From: Paracidovorax anthurii
Lineage (GTDB): Bacteria; Pseudomonadota; Gammaproteobacteria; Burkholderiales; Burkholderiaceae_C
Assembly: GCF_003269065.1 (NCBI RefSeq)
Contig: NZ_QLTA01000037.1
Location: forward strand, 1 to 53,457
Length of the DNA stretch: 53,457 nt
Reading direction: 5' to 3'
Made by a program: the position numbers and the translations under genes. How positions within the stretch are numbered: position 1 is the stretch's first letter; each line of letters opens with the position of its first letter. Below are positions 33,172 to 43,000 of the stretch, in pieces. Under the pieces are notes generated by a model. It was not told the origin of the DNA, did no database searches, and was given only the letters and a program-made list of their open reading frames with translations.

Positions 33172-33834
33172 ATGAACGCTTGGCACTGGTGGCACCAGGG
33201 GGACATGGTCACCCGCGTCTCGGCGGTGCTGCTGCTCGCCATGTCCGTGGCGAGCTGGGTGGTCATCCTCTGGAAGGCGCGCCTGCTGCGCCGCGCCGTG
33301 GGGGATGTGGGCCGCAGCACAGCGGCTTTCTGGCTGGCGCCATCGGTGGCGGTGGCGGCGCAGCGTCTGGCATCGTTCGACCGGGATGTCCTGGTGCTTC
33401 CCCTGGTCGATGCCGTGCATGCGGTCGCGCAGGGCGCGCAGGCGGGCACGCTGGCCGCCAGCGGCCATCGTGCCCAGCAGCTCACGCGGGTGCTGCGGGA
33501 TGCCCTGCATCGCGTGCTGGGCCGGCTTCAGTTCGGTCAGGTGCTGCTGGCCACGGTGGGCTCCACGGCGCCGTTCGTGGGGCTGCTCGGCACGGTCTGG
33601 GGCATCTACCACGCGCTCACGGCCATGGCCGGGGGCGGGCAGATCACGATCGACCGGGTGGCCGGCCCGGTGGGCGAGGCGCTGGTGATGACCGCCGCGG
33701 GGCTGGCGGTGGCGATTCCCGCCGTGCTGGCCTACAACCTGTTCGGGCGCTGGATCGGGCGCATCGAGGCCGATCTCGAAGGCTTCGCACGCGACCTGCG
33801 CGAACTCATGCTGGACGCGCCCTCCGGCGAATGA
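33172..33834 (+). CDS. exbB: MotA/TolQ/ExbB proton channel family protein
   Basis: 220-residue inner membrane protein, part of the proton-driven ExbB-ExbD motor that energises TonB or Tol-like partners. Three membrane segments at about 15-36, 118-145 and 163-184. The conserved proton-channel block is QVLLATVGSTAPFVGLLGTVWGIYHALTAMA and GEALVMTAAGLAVAIPAVLAYNLF. Together with the exbD-like gene 52 bases downstream it forms a pair. No tonB gene follows. ExbB rather than TolQ is chosen because tolA/tolB/pal are absent; the two families are close. Confidence 0.85.
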   Translation: MNAWHWWHQGDMVTRVSAVLLLAMSVASWVVILWKARLLRRAVGDVGRSTAAFWLAPSVAVAAQRLASFDRDVLVLPLVDAVHAVAQGAQAGTLAASGHRAQQLTRVLRDALHRVLGRLQFGQVLLATVGSTAPFVGLLGTVWGIYHALTAMAGGGQITIDRVAGPVGEALVMTAAGLAVAIPAVLAYNLFGRWIGRIEADLEGFARDLRELMLDAPSGE

Positions 33835-33886
33835 GCCGGGGACTGCCCGTCCTTTCCGTACACACCGTTTCTTTTCTCTTTCTTCC

Positions 33887-34336
33887 ATGGCTTTCGGCCG
33901 TCTCGAACGCACCAACGCTCCCAAGCCGATGAGCGACATCAACATGACGCCGCTGGTGGACGTGATGCTGGTGCTGGTGGTGATCTTCATCCTGACCGCG
34001 CCGCTGCTCGCGAGCGCCATCCGGCTGGATCTGCCGCGCGCCGAGGGCACCTCGCAGGGCTCGTCCGGCGAGGCGATCACCGTGGTGATCGATGCCTCGG
34101 GGCAGGTGTTCCTGGCCGATCAGCCCGTGGACGGCGGCACGCTGGCCGGGCGCCTGCGCCGCGTGGCCTCCGAGCGGCCCGATACCGAAGTGCAGCTGCG
34201 CGCCGACACGGCGGTGCCTTACGGCCGCGTGGTGGAGGTCATGGGCGCGGCGCATGCCGCCGGCCTGCACCGCATCGGCTTCGTGGCCGAGCCCGGCGCG
34301 GCCGCGCCGCGGGATGCCGACCTGCAGCGGCGATAG
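33887..34336 (+). CDS. exbD: Biopolymer transporter ExbD/TolR family protein
   Basis: 149-residue partner of the upstream ExbB-like protein. MSDINMTPLVDVMLVLVVIFILTAPLLAS is the signature: the N-terminal box followed by the single membrane helix with the essential Asp (DVMLVL). The periplasmic part (about 50-149) has AITVVIDASGQVFLADQPVDG and ERPDTEVQLRADTAVPYGRVVEVMGAAHAAGLHRIGFVAEP, the usual ExbD/TolR fold. Convergent with the diguanylate cyclase gene across 39 bases. Confidence 0.9.
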   Translation: MAFGRLERTNAPKPMSDINMTPLVDVMLVLVVIFILTAPLLASAIRLDLPRAEGTSQGSSGEAITVVIDASGQVFLADQPVDGGTLAGRLRRVASERPDTEVQLRADTAVPYGRVVEVMGAAHAAGLHRIGFVAEPGAAAPRDADLQRR

Positions 34337-34375
34337 CGTTTGCCGGTGCAGGGGGCGCAGGATGGCCGGCTGGCC

Positions 34376-35935
34376 TCAGCGTGCGCGCGGCTCGGTCACG
34401 TCCGGGGCTGCGCCGGGGGGGTCGCGCGGCAGCCCGGGGCTGGGGTGGAAGACGCTGAGGCGCTGTCCGCCCGCCTGCTTGGCGGCATACATGGCGAGGT
34501 CCGCGTGGTGCAGCAGGGCGGCGGCCGTACGGCCGTCCCGCGGGTAGAGCGCGATTCCGATGCTGGCGCCCGTCCGCCACCGAGCGCCCTGCAGGCGCAT
34601 GGGGCGCTCGGCCGCGGCCAGCAGCCGCCGGGCGGTCGCGGTGGCCTCGTGGTGGCCGCTGCGGGGCAGCACGGCGGCGAACTCGTCGCCGCCGATGCGC
34701 GCGACGAGGTCGGTCGTGCGCGATGCCGCCCGGAAGCGGTTGGCCAGCTCGCGCAGCAGTGCGTCGCCCGCGCGGTGGCCCAGGCTGTCGTTGACCTGTT
34801 TGAAGCGGTCCAGGTCGATGAAGGCGACGGCAAGCGGTGTGCCGTCGCGGTCCGCTTCCTGGATCATGCGCTCCGTGTGTTCCAGGAGGCAGGCGCGGTT
34901 GGGCAGGCCGGTGACGGCGTCGTGGTAGGCGAGCTGGTGGATGCGCCGCTGCGCGCGCTCGCGCTCCAGCAGCAGGCTGCACAGGTGCAGGCTCACGTCC
35001 ACGAGGTGGCGGTGAAGATCGTCGGGCGTGCGGTGTTCGCGGAAGTAGAGCGCGAAGGCGCCGAGAACGCAGCCGTCGCGGCCCCGGATGGGGTAGGACC
35101 AGCAGGCCACGAGCCCCCGGGCCAGCAAGGGCTCCCGCCAGCCGTCCCAGCGCGGGTCGGTGGCGATGTCGGAGCAGGCCACGGCCTCCGAGAACCAGGC
35201 CGCCGGGCCGCAGCCGGCGGCGTGCGGGCCGGCCGGCTGGCCGTCGGGGCGCGTGGTGATCTCGTCCAGGCCGGGCGCGGCCAGGCAGCTCAGGCGCTGC
35301 CGGTCGTCCACTTCGAGCACGACGGCGGTGGCGTCCGGCGCGATCCGCTCGATCTCGCGGCACAGCAGCGCCGCCACGCCCGGCAAGGGCACGTCATGCA
35401 CCATGGCGTCGAGCACCTTGCGCTGCAGCACTTCCTGGACCTTGGTGGCGGTGATGTCGGTCAGCACGCCGATGAGGTGCCCGGGCGGCGGCGAAGGCGC
35501 CGCGAGCGTGGCGTCGGTGGCGGAGTTGAGCACGGCGCAGGCCCAGAGCGGCTGGCGCCCGCGCGGCTGCAGCAGCGTGTCGCACCGGTAGCCGGCCTGC
35601 AGCGGCGGGCCCCCGCCGCGCAGCAGCTCCTGCAGGCGCTCGTCGCTCGGCGGCTGGGCGAGCAGGTCCAGGAGGCGCCGGCCCGGCAGGGTGCCCGGGG
35701 GGGCACCCAGCATCCGTTCGGTGCCCGCGTTGGCGTAGGACACGCGGCCCGCCGCATCGATCATGAAGATCGCGCTGTCGCTCGCCCGTACCACGCGCTG
35801 GAGCTGGCGCAGCGGCGCGCAGTCTTCCTGCGCCAGGCCGGAGGGGTGGTGCATGCACGGCGCCGGCATGGCTCCGCCCGGAGCTGGTGCCATGACGCCA
35901 TGGACCGCCGCATTCGTTGCTGGGACCTCTTCCAT
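34376..35935 (-). CDS. Diguanylate cyclase with PAS and GAF sensor domains
   Basis: 519-residue soluble signalling protein that should make cyclic di-GMP. Order: PAS domain (about 40-160: LQRVVRASDSAIFMIDAAGRVSYAN), a GAF-like domain (about 170-325, with ACSDIATDPRWDGWREPLLARGLVACWSYPI) and a GGDEF domain (about 345-510: YHDAVTGLPNRACLLEHTERM). The active site RIGGDEF is intact and an inhibitory site RTTD sits exactly five residues before it. No EAL domain or membrane helix. I start at ATG 35935, which has GGGGAGG upstream; the frame extends 52 more residues across the promoter region. Divergent from an S24-type repressor gene, which may control it. Confidence 0.88.
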   Translation of the reverse strand: MEEVPATNAAVHGVMAPAPGGAMPAPCMHHPSGLAQEDCAPLRQLQRVVRASDSAIFMIDAAGRVSYANAGTERMLGAPPGTLPGRRLLDLLAQPPSDERLQELLRGGGPPLQAGYRCDTLLQPRGRQPLWACAVLNSATDATLAAPSPPPGHLIGVLTDITATKVQEVLQRKVLDAMVHDVPLPGVAALLCREIERIAPDATAVVLEVDDRQRLSCLAAPGLDEITTRPDGQPAGPHAAGCGPAAWFSEAVACSDIATDPRWDGWREPLLARGLVACWSYPIRGRDGCVLGAFALYFREHRTPDDLHRHLVDVSLHLCSLLLERERAQRRIHQLAYHDAVTGLPNRACLLEHTERMIQEADRDGTPLAVAFIDLDRFKQVNDSLGHRAGDALLRELANRFRAASRTTDLVARIGGDEFAAVLPRSGHHEATATARRLLAAAERPMRLQGARWRTGASIGIALYPRDGRTAAALLHHADLAMYAAKQAGGQRLSVFHPSPGLPRDPPGAAPDVTEPRAR

Positions 35936-35990
35936 GCTGCGGTCGCCTCCCCACGAGTTGTGTGCCGCCGTGAGTCCGGATCGGCTACTA

Positions 35991-36018
35991 TTGACAGCAA
36001 TTGGTATGAAATCATCAT
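35991..36018 (+). promoter_or_regulatory. Likely promoter of the S24 repressor gene
   Basis: Consensus TTGACA at 35991-35996, a 16-base spacer and CATCAT at 36013-36018 lie 37 bases before the repressor start in an unusually AT-rich stretch. An 8-bp palindrome AGCATGCT (36036-36043) between promoter and start could be part of an operator. Confidence 0.5.
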
Positions 36019-36054
36019 AGCAAATGGTTCCATCCAGCATGCTAACTTGGGCTA

Positions 36055-36750
36055 ATGGACGAGCGTCGGATTCAGGAGCAGCGGCGGGCACGACTGGCCG
36101 ATGCGGTATGCCGCCTGTCCGAAGGCAACGTGACCGCGTTCGGGCGTTTGCTGGGTTATCGCGGCGGGGCCTTCGTGCGGCAGATGCTCGGGGGCAACCG
36201 CGCCGTATCGGACAAGACGGTGCGGCACATCGAATCCCTGCGCGGCATGCATGCCTGGTTTTCCCAGCCGCCCGCTCGCCAGGGGGGCCGGAGCGCCACC
36301 GCGGCCCACGACTTCGACGCAGGGCCTGACGTGTACGAGCTCTTCCCGGTCTCCCTCCACTTGCGCCCAGGCGTCGCGGATTACGCGATCTGGTCCGATG
36401 AGACCGACGAGGATGCCCCCATCAGTTTCCACCGCCACTGGCTGGAGCGCCGCGGCTATGTGCCCAAGCGGCTGCTGGCGCTACGCGCGCGCGGCTCCGG
36501 CATGGAGCCCGCGATCCACCCCGGCGACGTGGTGGTGGTGGACACGTCCGACACCACGCTGCGCGACGGCCACGTGTTCGCGATCAACGGCTTCGGCGAG
36601 ATGCTGCTGCGGCGCGTGCACCGGGATGACGGGCGCTGGTGGCTGTCGTGCGACAACCCCGACCAGGCCCGCTATCCGCGCAAGGCCTGGGCCGAGCCGG
36701 ACTGCATCTCCATCGGCCGGCTGGTGTTCAAGCAGAGCGAATCGATCTGA
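36055..36750 (+). CDS. S24/LexA-like repressor lacking the catalytic lysine
   Basis: 231-residue regulator with a phage-repressor layout. The N-terminal part (about 8-70: RRARLADAVCRLSEGNVTAFGRLLGYRGGAFVRQML) looks like a DNA-binding helix-turn-helix and the C-terminal part (about 135-231) is an S24 domain: RARGSGMEPAIHPGDVVVVDTSD. Nucleophile Ser148 is present, but the position of the general base, 38 residues on in GEMLLRRV, is Arg186 where LexA and CI have Lys. Self-cleavage is thus doubtful. There are no phage genes nearby. It faces away from the diguanylate cyclase, so it may regulate that gene and itself. Confidence 0.8.
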   Translation: MDERRIQEQRRARLADAVCRLSEGNVTAFGRLLGYRGGAFVRQMLGGNRAVSDKTVRHIESLRGMHAWFSQPPARQGGRSATAAHDFDAGPDVYELFPVSLHLRPGVADYAIWSDETDEDAPISFHRHWLERRGYVPKRLLALRARGSGMEPAIHPGDVVVVDTSDTTLRDGHVFAINGFGEMLLRRVHRDDGRWWLSCDNPDQARYPRKAWAEPDCISIGRLVFKQSESI

Positions 36751-36877
36751 GCGTGGCGCGCGGCGCCGGCAACTACTTGGCGCCAGGGGCTGCGCGCATC
36801 GCGCCTAAAATCCCCGCCGAACCCTCCCTCCCCCGGAATGTCGTCGGCCGCGCGCGCGGCCCGGTCCCATTTTTCCC

Positions 36878-39571
36878 ATGCAAGACAAATACACCCCTGC
36901 CGAGGTCGAGCGCGCCGCGCACAGCCACTGGATCGCCCGCGATGCCTACCGCGTGACCGAAGACGCGGGCAAGAAGAAGTTCTATGCCTGCTCGATGCTG
37001 CCGTACCCCAGCGGCAAGCTGCACATGGGCCACGTGCGCAACTACACGATCAACGACATGCTCACGCGCTACCTGCGCATGAACGGCCACAACGTGCTGA
37101 TGCCCATGGGCTGGGACGCCTTCGGCTTGCCGGCCGAGAACGCGGCGCTCAAGAACGGCGTGCCGCCCGCGCAGTGGACCTACGACAACATCGCCTACAT
37201 GAAGAAGCAGATGCAGGCGATGGGGCTGGCCATCGACTGGTCGCGCGAGGTCGCCACCTGCGACCCTGATTACTACCGCTGGAACCAGTGGCTGTTCCTC
37301 AAGATGCTCGAAAAGGGCATCGCCTACCGCAAGACCCAGGTGGTGAACTGGGACCCGGTGGACCAGACCGTGCTGGCCAACGAGCAGGTGATCGACGGCC
37401 GCGGCTGGCGCACCGGCGCGCTGGTCGAGAAGCGCGAGATCCCGGGCTACTACCTCAAGATCACCGACTACGCGCAGGAGTTGCTCGACCACGTGCAGGT
37501 GGGCAACGACAAGGCCACGCTCACCGGCTGGCCCGACAAGGTGCGGCTGATGCAGGAGAACTGGATCGGCAAGAGCGAGGGTGTGCGCTTCGCCTTCACG
37601 CACGACATCCGGGGCGACGACGGCCTGCTCATCGGCGACGGCCGCATGTACGTGTTCACCACGCGCGCCGACACCATCCTGGGCGTCACGTTCTGCGCCG
37701 TGGCGCCCGAGCACCCGCTGGCCGCGCATGCTGCGCGCTCCAACCCCGAGGTGGCCGCCTTCATCGAGGAGTGCAAGACCGGCGGCACCACCGAGGCCGA
37801 GCTGGCCACGCAGGAGAAGAAGGGCGTGCGCACGGGCCTCGCCGTCACGCACCCGCTCACGGGCGAGCCGGTGGACGTGTGGGTGGGCAACTACGTGCTC
37901 ATGGGCTACGGCGACGGCGCCGTGATGGGCGTGCCCGCGCACGACGAGCGCGACTTCGCCTTCGCGCTCAAGTACGGCATCGAGATCAAGCAGGTGGTGC
38001 TGGTCGATGGCGAGACCTTCGACTACCACCGCTGGCAGGACTGGTACGGCGACAAGCAGAGCGGCGTCACCATCAATTCCGACAATTTCAGCGGCCTCTC
38101 GTACCAGGACGCCGTGGCGGCCGTGGCCCACGCGCTGCAGGAAAAGGTCCTGGGCGAGAAGAAGACCACCTGGCGCCTGCGCGACTGGGGCGTCTCGCGC
38201 CAGCGCTACTGGGGCACGCCCATCCCCATCATCCACTGCGACGAGCACGGCGCGGTGCCGGTGCCCGAGAAGGACCTGCCCGTGGTGCTGCCGCAGGACT
38301 GCATCCCGGACGGCTCGGGCAACCCGCTGCACAGGCACGAGGGCTTCCACGCCGGCGTGACCTGCCCCGTGTGCGGCAAGGCCGCGCGCCGCGAGACCGA
38401 CACCATGGACACGTTCGTGGACTCGTCGTGGTACTTCATGCGCTACTGCGACCCGAAGAACAGCGAGGCGATGGTGGCCGGCGGCGCCGACTACTGGATG
38501 CCGATGGACCAGTACATCGGTGGCATCGAGCACGCGATCCTGCACCTGCTCTACGCGCGCTTCTGGACCAAGGTCATGCGCGACCTGGGCCTCGTGAAGG
38601 TGGACGAGCCCTTCACCAAGCTGCTCACGCAGGGCATGGTGCTCAACCACATCTATTTCTGGCGTGATGAGAAGGGTGGCAAGAACTACTTCCCCCCAGA
38701 AGCCGTTACCCAAGTTCTGGACCCGCAGGGGCGCATCCTGGGGGGCAAGCTCACTGAAGCCGAAGGTCCGTATCCGAAGGGGCTGGAGCTGGAGTACGGC
38801 GGTGTGGGCAAGATGGGCAAGAGCGAGCGCAACGGCGTTGACCCTCAGGATCTGATCGCCAAGTACGGTGCCGACACGGCCCGCCTCTACACCATGTTCA
38901 CCGCGCCGCCCGAGGCCACGCTGGAGTGGAACGACGCGGCCGTCGAAGGCAGCTACCGCTTCCTGCGCCGCGTGTGGAATTTCGGCGCGAAGCTCACGGG
39001 CATCGACGCGGGCGCCACCGAGGCCGCCATCCAGGGCGCGCGCAGCCTGCAGGACGTGCCCTTCGGCAAGGAGGCCAAGGCCCTGCGGCTGGAGATCCAC
39101 ACCGTGCTCCGGCAGGTGGACTACGACTACCAGCGCATGCAGTACAACACCGTGGTCTCGGGCGCGATGAAGATGCTCAACGCGCTGGAGGACTTCAAGG
39201 CGGCGGATGCGCCCGGCGGCCTCGTCGCGCTGATCGAGGGCTTCGGCATCCTGCTGCGCGTGCTCTACCCGGCCACGCCGCACATCGCCCACGGCCTCTG
39301 GAGCGCGCTGGGCTACGCCGGCACGCTCGGCGACCTGCTCGACGCGCCCTGGCCGCAGGTCGATGCCGGCGCGCTGGTGCAGGACGAGATCGAGCTGGTG
39401 CTGCAGGTCAACGGCAAGCTGCGCGGCGCGATCCGCGTGCCGGCCACGGCCGACAAGGCCGAGATCGAGCGTATCGCCCTCGCGAGCGAGGACTTCCACA
39501 AGCATGCCGCCGGCGCCACGCCCAAGAAGGTGGTGGTCGTGCCGGGCCGGCTGGTGAACGTGGTCGTCTGA
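36878..39571 (+). CDS. leuS: Leucyl-tRNA synthetase
   Basis: 897-residue class I synthetase charging tRNA-Leu. The HIGH-type motif is HMGH at 49-52 in [15 protein letters not shown], the CP1 editing domain spans about 220-420 (including [20 protein letters not shown]), the [24 protein letters not shown] region follows near 546, and the KMSKS-type loop is KMGKS at 645-649. A stretch of about 215 bases around that loop (38656-38873) uses AT-ending codons unlike the rest of the gene. The C-terminal anticodon and LeuS-specific domains are complete. It is followed 62 bases later by lptE. Confidence 0.96.
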   Translation: MQDKYTPAEVERAAHSHWIARDAYRVTEDAGKKKFYACSMLPYPSGKLHMGHVRNYTINDMLTRYLRMNGHNVLMPMGWDAFGLPAENAALKNGVPPAQWTYDNIAYMKKQMQAMGLAIDWSREVATCDPDYYRWNQWLFLKMLEKGIAYRKTQVVNWDPVDQTVLANEQVIDGRGWRTGALVEKREIPGYYLKITDYAQELLDHVQVGNDKATLTGWPDKVRLMQENWIGKSEGVRFAFTHDIRGDDGLLIGDGRMYVFTTRADTILGVTFCAVAPEHPLAAHAARSNPEVAAFIEECKTGGTTEAELATQEKKGVRTGLAVTHPLTGEPVDVWVGNYVLMGYGDGAVMGVPAHDERDFAFALKYGIEIKQVVLVDGETFDYHRWQDWYGDKQSGVTINSDNFSGLSYQDAVAAVAHALQEKVLGEKKTTWRLRDWGVSRQRYWGTPIPIIHCDEHGAVPVPEKDLPVVLPQDCIPDGSGNPLHRHEGFHAGVTCPVCGKAARRETDTMDTFVDSSWYFMRYCDPKNSEAMVAGGADYWMPMDQYIGGIEHAILHLLYARFWTKVMRDLGLVKVDEPFTKLLTQGMVLNHIYFWRDEKGGKNYFPPEAVTQVLDPQGRILGGKLTEAEGPYPKGLELEYGGVGKMGKSERNGVDPQDLIAKYGADTARLYTMFTAPPEATLEWNDAAVEGSYRFLRRVWNFGAKLTGIDAGATEAAIQGARSLQDVPFGKEAKALRLEIHTVLRQVDYDYQRMQYNTVVSGAMKMLNALEDFKAADAPGGLVALIEGFGILLRVLYPATPHIAHGLWSALGYAGTLGDLLDAPWPQVDAGALVQDEIELVLQVNGKLRGAIRVPATADKAEIERIALASEDFHKHAAGATPKKVVVVPGRLVNVVV

Positions 39572-39633
39572 GCGGGCTGACTGACGCACGCCCTTCCCGA
39601 ACCGAACCCTTCGCGAGAGAGAGAACCCGCCCC

Positions 39634-40137
39634 ATGCTGCTGCGCAAACGCACGCTCCTCACCCTGCTGGCCACGGCGCCCCTGGCGGCCTGCGGCTTCC
39701 GCCTGCGCGGCGCGCCGGAGTTCCAGTTCCGCACCATGTACCTCCAGGCCGGCAGCTCGCCGCTCGCGCGCGAGCTGGAGCGCACGCTGCGCGGCGCGGG
39801 CGGCAACCTCACGGTGCTGCGCGAGCCCGCCGACCTGCCCAAGGCCGAGACGGTGTTCGAGCTGCTGTCGGAGCAGCGCGAGCGCGTCGTGGTGGGCTAC
39901 AACGCGTCGGGCCAGGTGCGCGAGCTGCAGCTGCGCCTGCGCATCCGTTTCAAGCTGCGCAACCAGCAGGGCGTGGAACTCATCCCGCCCACCGAGCTGC
40001 TGCAGCAGCGCGACGTGAGCTACAACGAAAGCATCGCCCTCGCCAAGGAGGCCGAAGAGGCGCTGCTCTACCGCAACATGCAGACCGACCTCGTGCAGCA
40101 GCTGCTGCGGCGCCTGTCGGCGGCGCGTGTGCAGTGA
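39634..40137 (+). CDS. lptE: LPS-assembly lipoprotein LptE
   Basis: 167-residue outer membrane lipoprotein that forms the plug of the LptD channel placing lipopolysaccharide on the cell surface. Signal LLTLLATAPLAACGFRLRG with lipobox Cys20; CGFRLRG is the usual start of mature LptE. The body (FRTMYLQAGSSPLARELERTLRG, then ELLSEQRERVVVGYNASGQVRELQL and DVSYNESIALAKEAEEALLYRNM) fits the family. Located between leuS and holA as in many betaproteobacteria and E. coli. Repeat copy D starts directly after its stop codon. Confidence 0.94.
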   Translation: MLLRKRTLLTLLATAPLAACGFRLRGAPEFQFRTMYLQAGSSPLARELERTLRGAGGNLTVLREPADLPKAETVFELLSEQRERVVVGYNASGQVRELQLRLRIRFKLRNQQGVELIPPTELLQQRDVSYNESIALAKEAEEALLYRNMQTDLVQQLLRRLSAARVQ

Positions 40138-40178
40138 TTGCTATTTATTTAATAATGTGCAGTAAATACGGCGACGTG
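40138..40178 (+). repeat. Dispersed repeat, copy D (lptE/holA gap)
   Basis: Same family as copies A, B, C and E: TTGCTATTTATTTAATAATG on the 5-prime side and AAATACGGCGACGTG on the 3-prime side. It begins with the first base after the lptE stop codon and leaves 32 bases to the holA start. Confidence 0.7.
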
Positions 40179-40210
40179 AAGCCCTTTTCGCCCATGATCC
40201 GCCCGCTGCC

Positions 40211-41263
40211 ATGCCCATTGCGCTGAACCAGCTGGCCACGCACCTGCAAAAGGGCGTGCGCCCGCTCTATGTGCTGCACGGCGACGAGCCGCTGCTGCAG
40301 CAGGAGGCGGCCGACGCCATCCGCGCGGCCGCGCGCGCGCAGGGCTACACCGAGCGCAGCAGCCACACGGTGGCCGGCGCGCACTTCGACTGGAGCGCCG
40401 TGCTCGCCGCGGGCGGCTCGCTCTCGCTCTTCGCCGACAAGCAGATCGTGGAGATCCGCATTCCCTCGGGCAAGCCCGGCAAGGACGGCGGCGCGGCGCT
40501 GCAGCAGATCGCCGCCGGCGCCGCGGGCAACGAGGGCACGCTCACCCTGGTGCTGCTGCCGCGCCTGGACAAGGCCACGAAGACGGGCGCGTGGTTCATG
40601 GCGCTCGACCGCGAGGGCGTGAGCGTGCAGATCGACCCCGTGGAGCGCGGCGCGCTGCCCCAGTGGATCGCCCAGCGCCTCGCGGCCCAGGGCCAGCGCG
40701 TGGCGGCGGGCGAGGAGGGCCAGCGCACGCTGCAGTTCTTCGCCGACCGCGTGGAGGGCAACCTGCTCGCCGCGCACCAGGAGATCCAGAAGCTCGCGCT
40801 GCTGCACCCGCCGGGCGAGCTGTCGTGGGACCAGGTCGAGGCGGCCGTGCTCAACGTGGCGCGCTACGACGTGTTCAAGCTCTCCGAGGCCGTGCTCTCC
40901 GGCCAGGTGGCGCGCATGCAGCGCATGCTCGACGGCCTGCAGGCCGAGGGCGAGGCCGAGGTGCTGGTGCACTGGACGCTGGCCGAGGACATCCGCGCCC
41001 TGAAGCGCGTGAAGGACGCCGTGAACGCCGGCAAGCCCCTGCCCATGGCGCTGCGCGAGAACCGCATCTGGGGCCCGAAGGAGCGCCTCTTCGAGCGCAT
41101 CGTGCCCCGCTTCTCCGACGCCGCCGCGGCGCGGCTGCTGCAGTCGGCCCACACGGTGGACGGCATCGTCAAGGGCCTGAAGGCGCCCGACTGGCCCGTG
41201 GACGGCTGGCAGGCGCTGCACCGCCTCGCGCTCCAGCTCTGCAAGGCCTGCGCGGCGCGATGA
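40211..41263 (+). CDS. holA: DNA polymerase III delta subunit
   Basis: Clamp-loader subunit that opens the beta sliding clamp. 350 residues. MPIALNQLATHLQKGVRPLYVLHGDEPLLQQEAADAIR is the family start, followed by SLSLFADKQIVEIRIP (the beta-clamp wrench), WIAQRLAAQGQRV, FADRVEGNLLAAHQEIQKLALL and the collar domain with AARLLQSAHTVDGIVKG. It follows lptE, as in E. coli. The stop overlaps the start of the FAD oxidoreductase gene (ATGA). A possible psi subunit of the same complex is at 16501-17298. Confidence 0.94.
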   Translation: MPIALNQLATHLQKGVRPLYVLHGDEPLLQQEAADAIRAAARAQGYTERSSHTVAGAHFDWSAVLAAGGSLSLFADKQIVEIRIPSGKPGKDGGAALQQIAAGAAGNEGTLTLVLLPRLDKATKTGAWFMALDREGVSVQIDPVERGALPQWIAQRLAAQGQRVAAGEEGQRTLQFFADRVEGNLLAAHQEIQKLALLHPPGELSWDQVEAAVLNVARYDVFKLSEAVLSGQVARMQRMLDGLQAEGEAEVLVHWTLAEDIRALKRVKDAVNAGKPLPMALRENRIWGPKERLFERIVPRFSDAAAARLLQSAHTVDGIVKGLKAPDWPVDGWQALHRLALQLCKACAAR

Positions 41264-42585
41264 GCGCGCAGCGCGTGCCGGGGCCGCCCGCCGGGGCCAT
41301 GCCGAACGGCTGGTCCGCGATCCTGCCGCCGCGCACGCCCGCACCGATGCTGCGCGGCGACCACCGGGCCGACTGGCTGGTGCTGGGCGCGGGCGTCGCG
41401 GGGCTGGCGGCCGCGCGGCGCATCGCCGAGCTGCGGCCGGCGTCGCGCGTCGTGCTGCTCGATGCCGGCACCGTGGGCGACAACGCCTCCGGCCGCAACT
41501 CGGGCTTCGCCATCGACCTGCCGCACAGCGTCGGCACCTCGCAGGAAGAGCTGCGGCAGGCCGCGCGCTACCAGCGCATCCTGGGCGCGGGCATGGACGC
41601 GCTGCAGGCCCTGGTGGCGCGCCATGCCATCGACTGCCAGTGGCGCCGGGCCGGAAAATTCCACTGCGCCGCGGGCGATGCAGCCGGGCGGGTGCTCGCG
41701 CGGCAGCGCGAGGAGCTGGAGCGCATCGGCGCCCCCTGCGAATGGCTGGACGCGCCGGCGCTGGCGCGGCGCCTGGGCTCGGCGGCTTTCCAGGCCGGCC
41801 TCTACACGCCGGGCACCGTGCTGCTCAATCCCGCCGCGCTCTGCCGGGGGCTGGCGGACGCGCTGCCCCCGCAGGTCGCGCTGTTCGAGAACACCCGCGT
41901 GCTCTCCGTGTCCCTCGGGGAAGCGCGCGTCGTGGCGCACACGCCGCAGGGGCGGGTGGAGGCGCCGCAGCTCTTCGTGGCCGCCAATGGCTTCGCGCGG
42001 CAACTGGGCCTGCTCGCCCGCGAGACGTTTCCGCTGGCCACCTTCGCTTCCTTGTCCGACCCGCTCACGCCCGACCAGCGCGCGCGGCTGGGCGCGCCGG
42101 AGGGCTGGGGCGCCACCCCCGTCAACGCCATCACCGGCGCGACGCTGCGCTACACCGACGACCACCGGCTGCTGGTGCGCCAGGGCATCGCCTACGCGCC
42201 GGGTATGCAGGCCCCGGCCGGCGCGTGCGAGCGGGCCCGGCGCGCGCACCGCGCCGTCTTCGACGCCCGCTTTCCGGCGCTGGCGGGCCTGCCCCTGCCG
42301 CATTTCTGGCAGGGCGCCATCGCCATGACGCGCAATGGCGCGCCGCGCTGGGGCGGGTTCGCGCCCCGCGTGCATGGCGTGGTCGGCTGCAACGGCGCGG
42401 GGCTGGTCAAGCACACGGCCCTGGCGATGCTGGCCGTGGACCAGGCGCTGGGCCAGGACCAGCCGCTCATCGCCGATGCCCTGGCGCTGGGCCGCCCCGC
42501 GCCGCTGCCGCCCGAGCCCTTCATGGGCTGGGGCGCGCGGGCCTACCTGGCGCGCGAGCGGTGGGCGGGCCGGGCCGAGGCCTGA
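41260..42585 (+). CDS. FAD-dependent oxidoreductase (DAO family)
   Basis: 441-residue protein of the DadA/glycine oxidase-like DAO family. The dinucleotide-binding motif [18 protein letters not shown] lies near 42, [20 protein letters not shown] near 64, and the C-terminal FAD contact [21 protein letters not shown] near 368. The pattern [13 protein letters not shown] resembles putrescine/gamma-glutamylputrescine or amino acid oxidases. It likely oxidises an amine or amino acid substrate with reduction of FAD, but which one cannot be told. The start overlaps holA by four bases, suggesting coupling that is probably historical rather than functional. Confidence 0.85.
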   Translation: MSAQRVPGPPAGAMPNGWSAILPPRTPAPMLRGDHRADWLVLGAGVAGLAAARRIAELRPASRVVLLDAGTVGDNASGRNSGFAIDLPHSVGTSQEELRQAARYQRILGAGMDALQALVARHAIDCQWRRAGKFHCAAGDAAGRVLARQREELERIGAPCEWLDAPALARRLGSAAFQAGLYTPGTVLLNPAALCRGLADALPPQVALFENTRVLSVSLGEARVVAHTPQGRVEAPQLFVAANGFARQLGLLARETFPLATFASLSDPLTPDQRARLGAPEGWGATPVNAITGATLRYTDDHRLLVRQGIAYAPGMQAPAGACERARRAHRAVFDARFPALAGLPLPHFWQGAIAMTRNGAPRWGGFAPRVHGVVGCNGAGLVKHTALAMLAVDQALGQDQPLIADALALGRPAPLPPEPFMGWGARAYLARERWAGRAEA

Positions 42586-42601
42586 CGATCCGGTGCCGGG
42601 C

Positions 42602-42922
42602 TCAGCTCCCGGGTGGGCGGGCGAGCTGCTCGCGCGCCCGCGCCGCCCAGGTTTCCAGGCCCTCGATCAGGCCGCGCTGGCTGAAGGAGCAGCTTTCCTC
42701 CGAGAACAGCGCGCTGGATTCGAGCCGGTCCAGCAGGTCCGAGAGCACCTGCGCATAGCGCGGCGGCAGTGCCGGCAGCCGGGCGGCCTGGGCCCGCGCC
42801 TGTTCGCTGAAGGCGTGCGGGGTGATGCGCGTGTCCCGCAGGGCCGCGAGGGCCTCGGCGAAGGCGGACAACGGGTCGGCGGGGGCAGGGCCGTGCAACG
42901 CGGCGGCGGGCGGATGGGTCAT
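42602..42922 (-). CDS. Small unknown protein beside proA
   Basis: 106 residues from ATG 42922. I do not recognise a family. The C-terminal half is the more structured part: [20 protein letters not shown], then [24 protein letters not shown], two amphipathic helices with a single Cys; the first 30 residues are Ala/Pro-rich. No signal or membrane segment. It is divergent from proA (78-base gap) and convergent with the oxidoreductase (16-base gap). Codon use matches its neighbours, so it is probably a real gene. Confidence 0.6.
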   Translation of the reverse strand: MTHPPAAALHGPAPADPLSAFAEALAALRDTRITPHAFSEQARAQAARLPALPPRYAQVLSDLLDRLESSALFSEESCSFSQRGLIEGLETWAARAREQLARPPGS

Positions 42923-43000
42923 GGCGCGAGGGTAGCAGCCGGCGCCCCCGGGAAACCCGACGCCGCGCGGGCGATGGACCGATGCGTCAAAATCGCGCCC

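Noticed and set aside
36773-39589. 938-codon open frame antisense to leuS
   Set aside because: Complete overlap with leuS, no domain; produced by GC-rich third positions.
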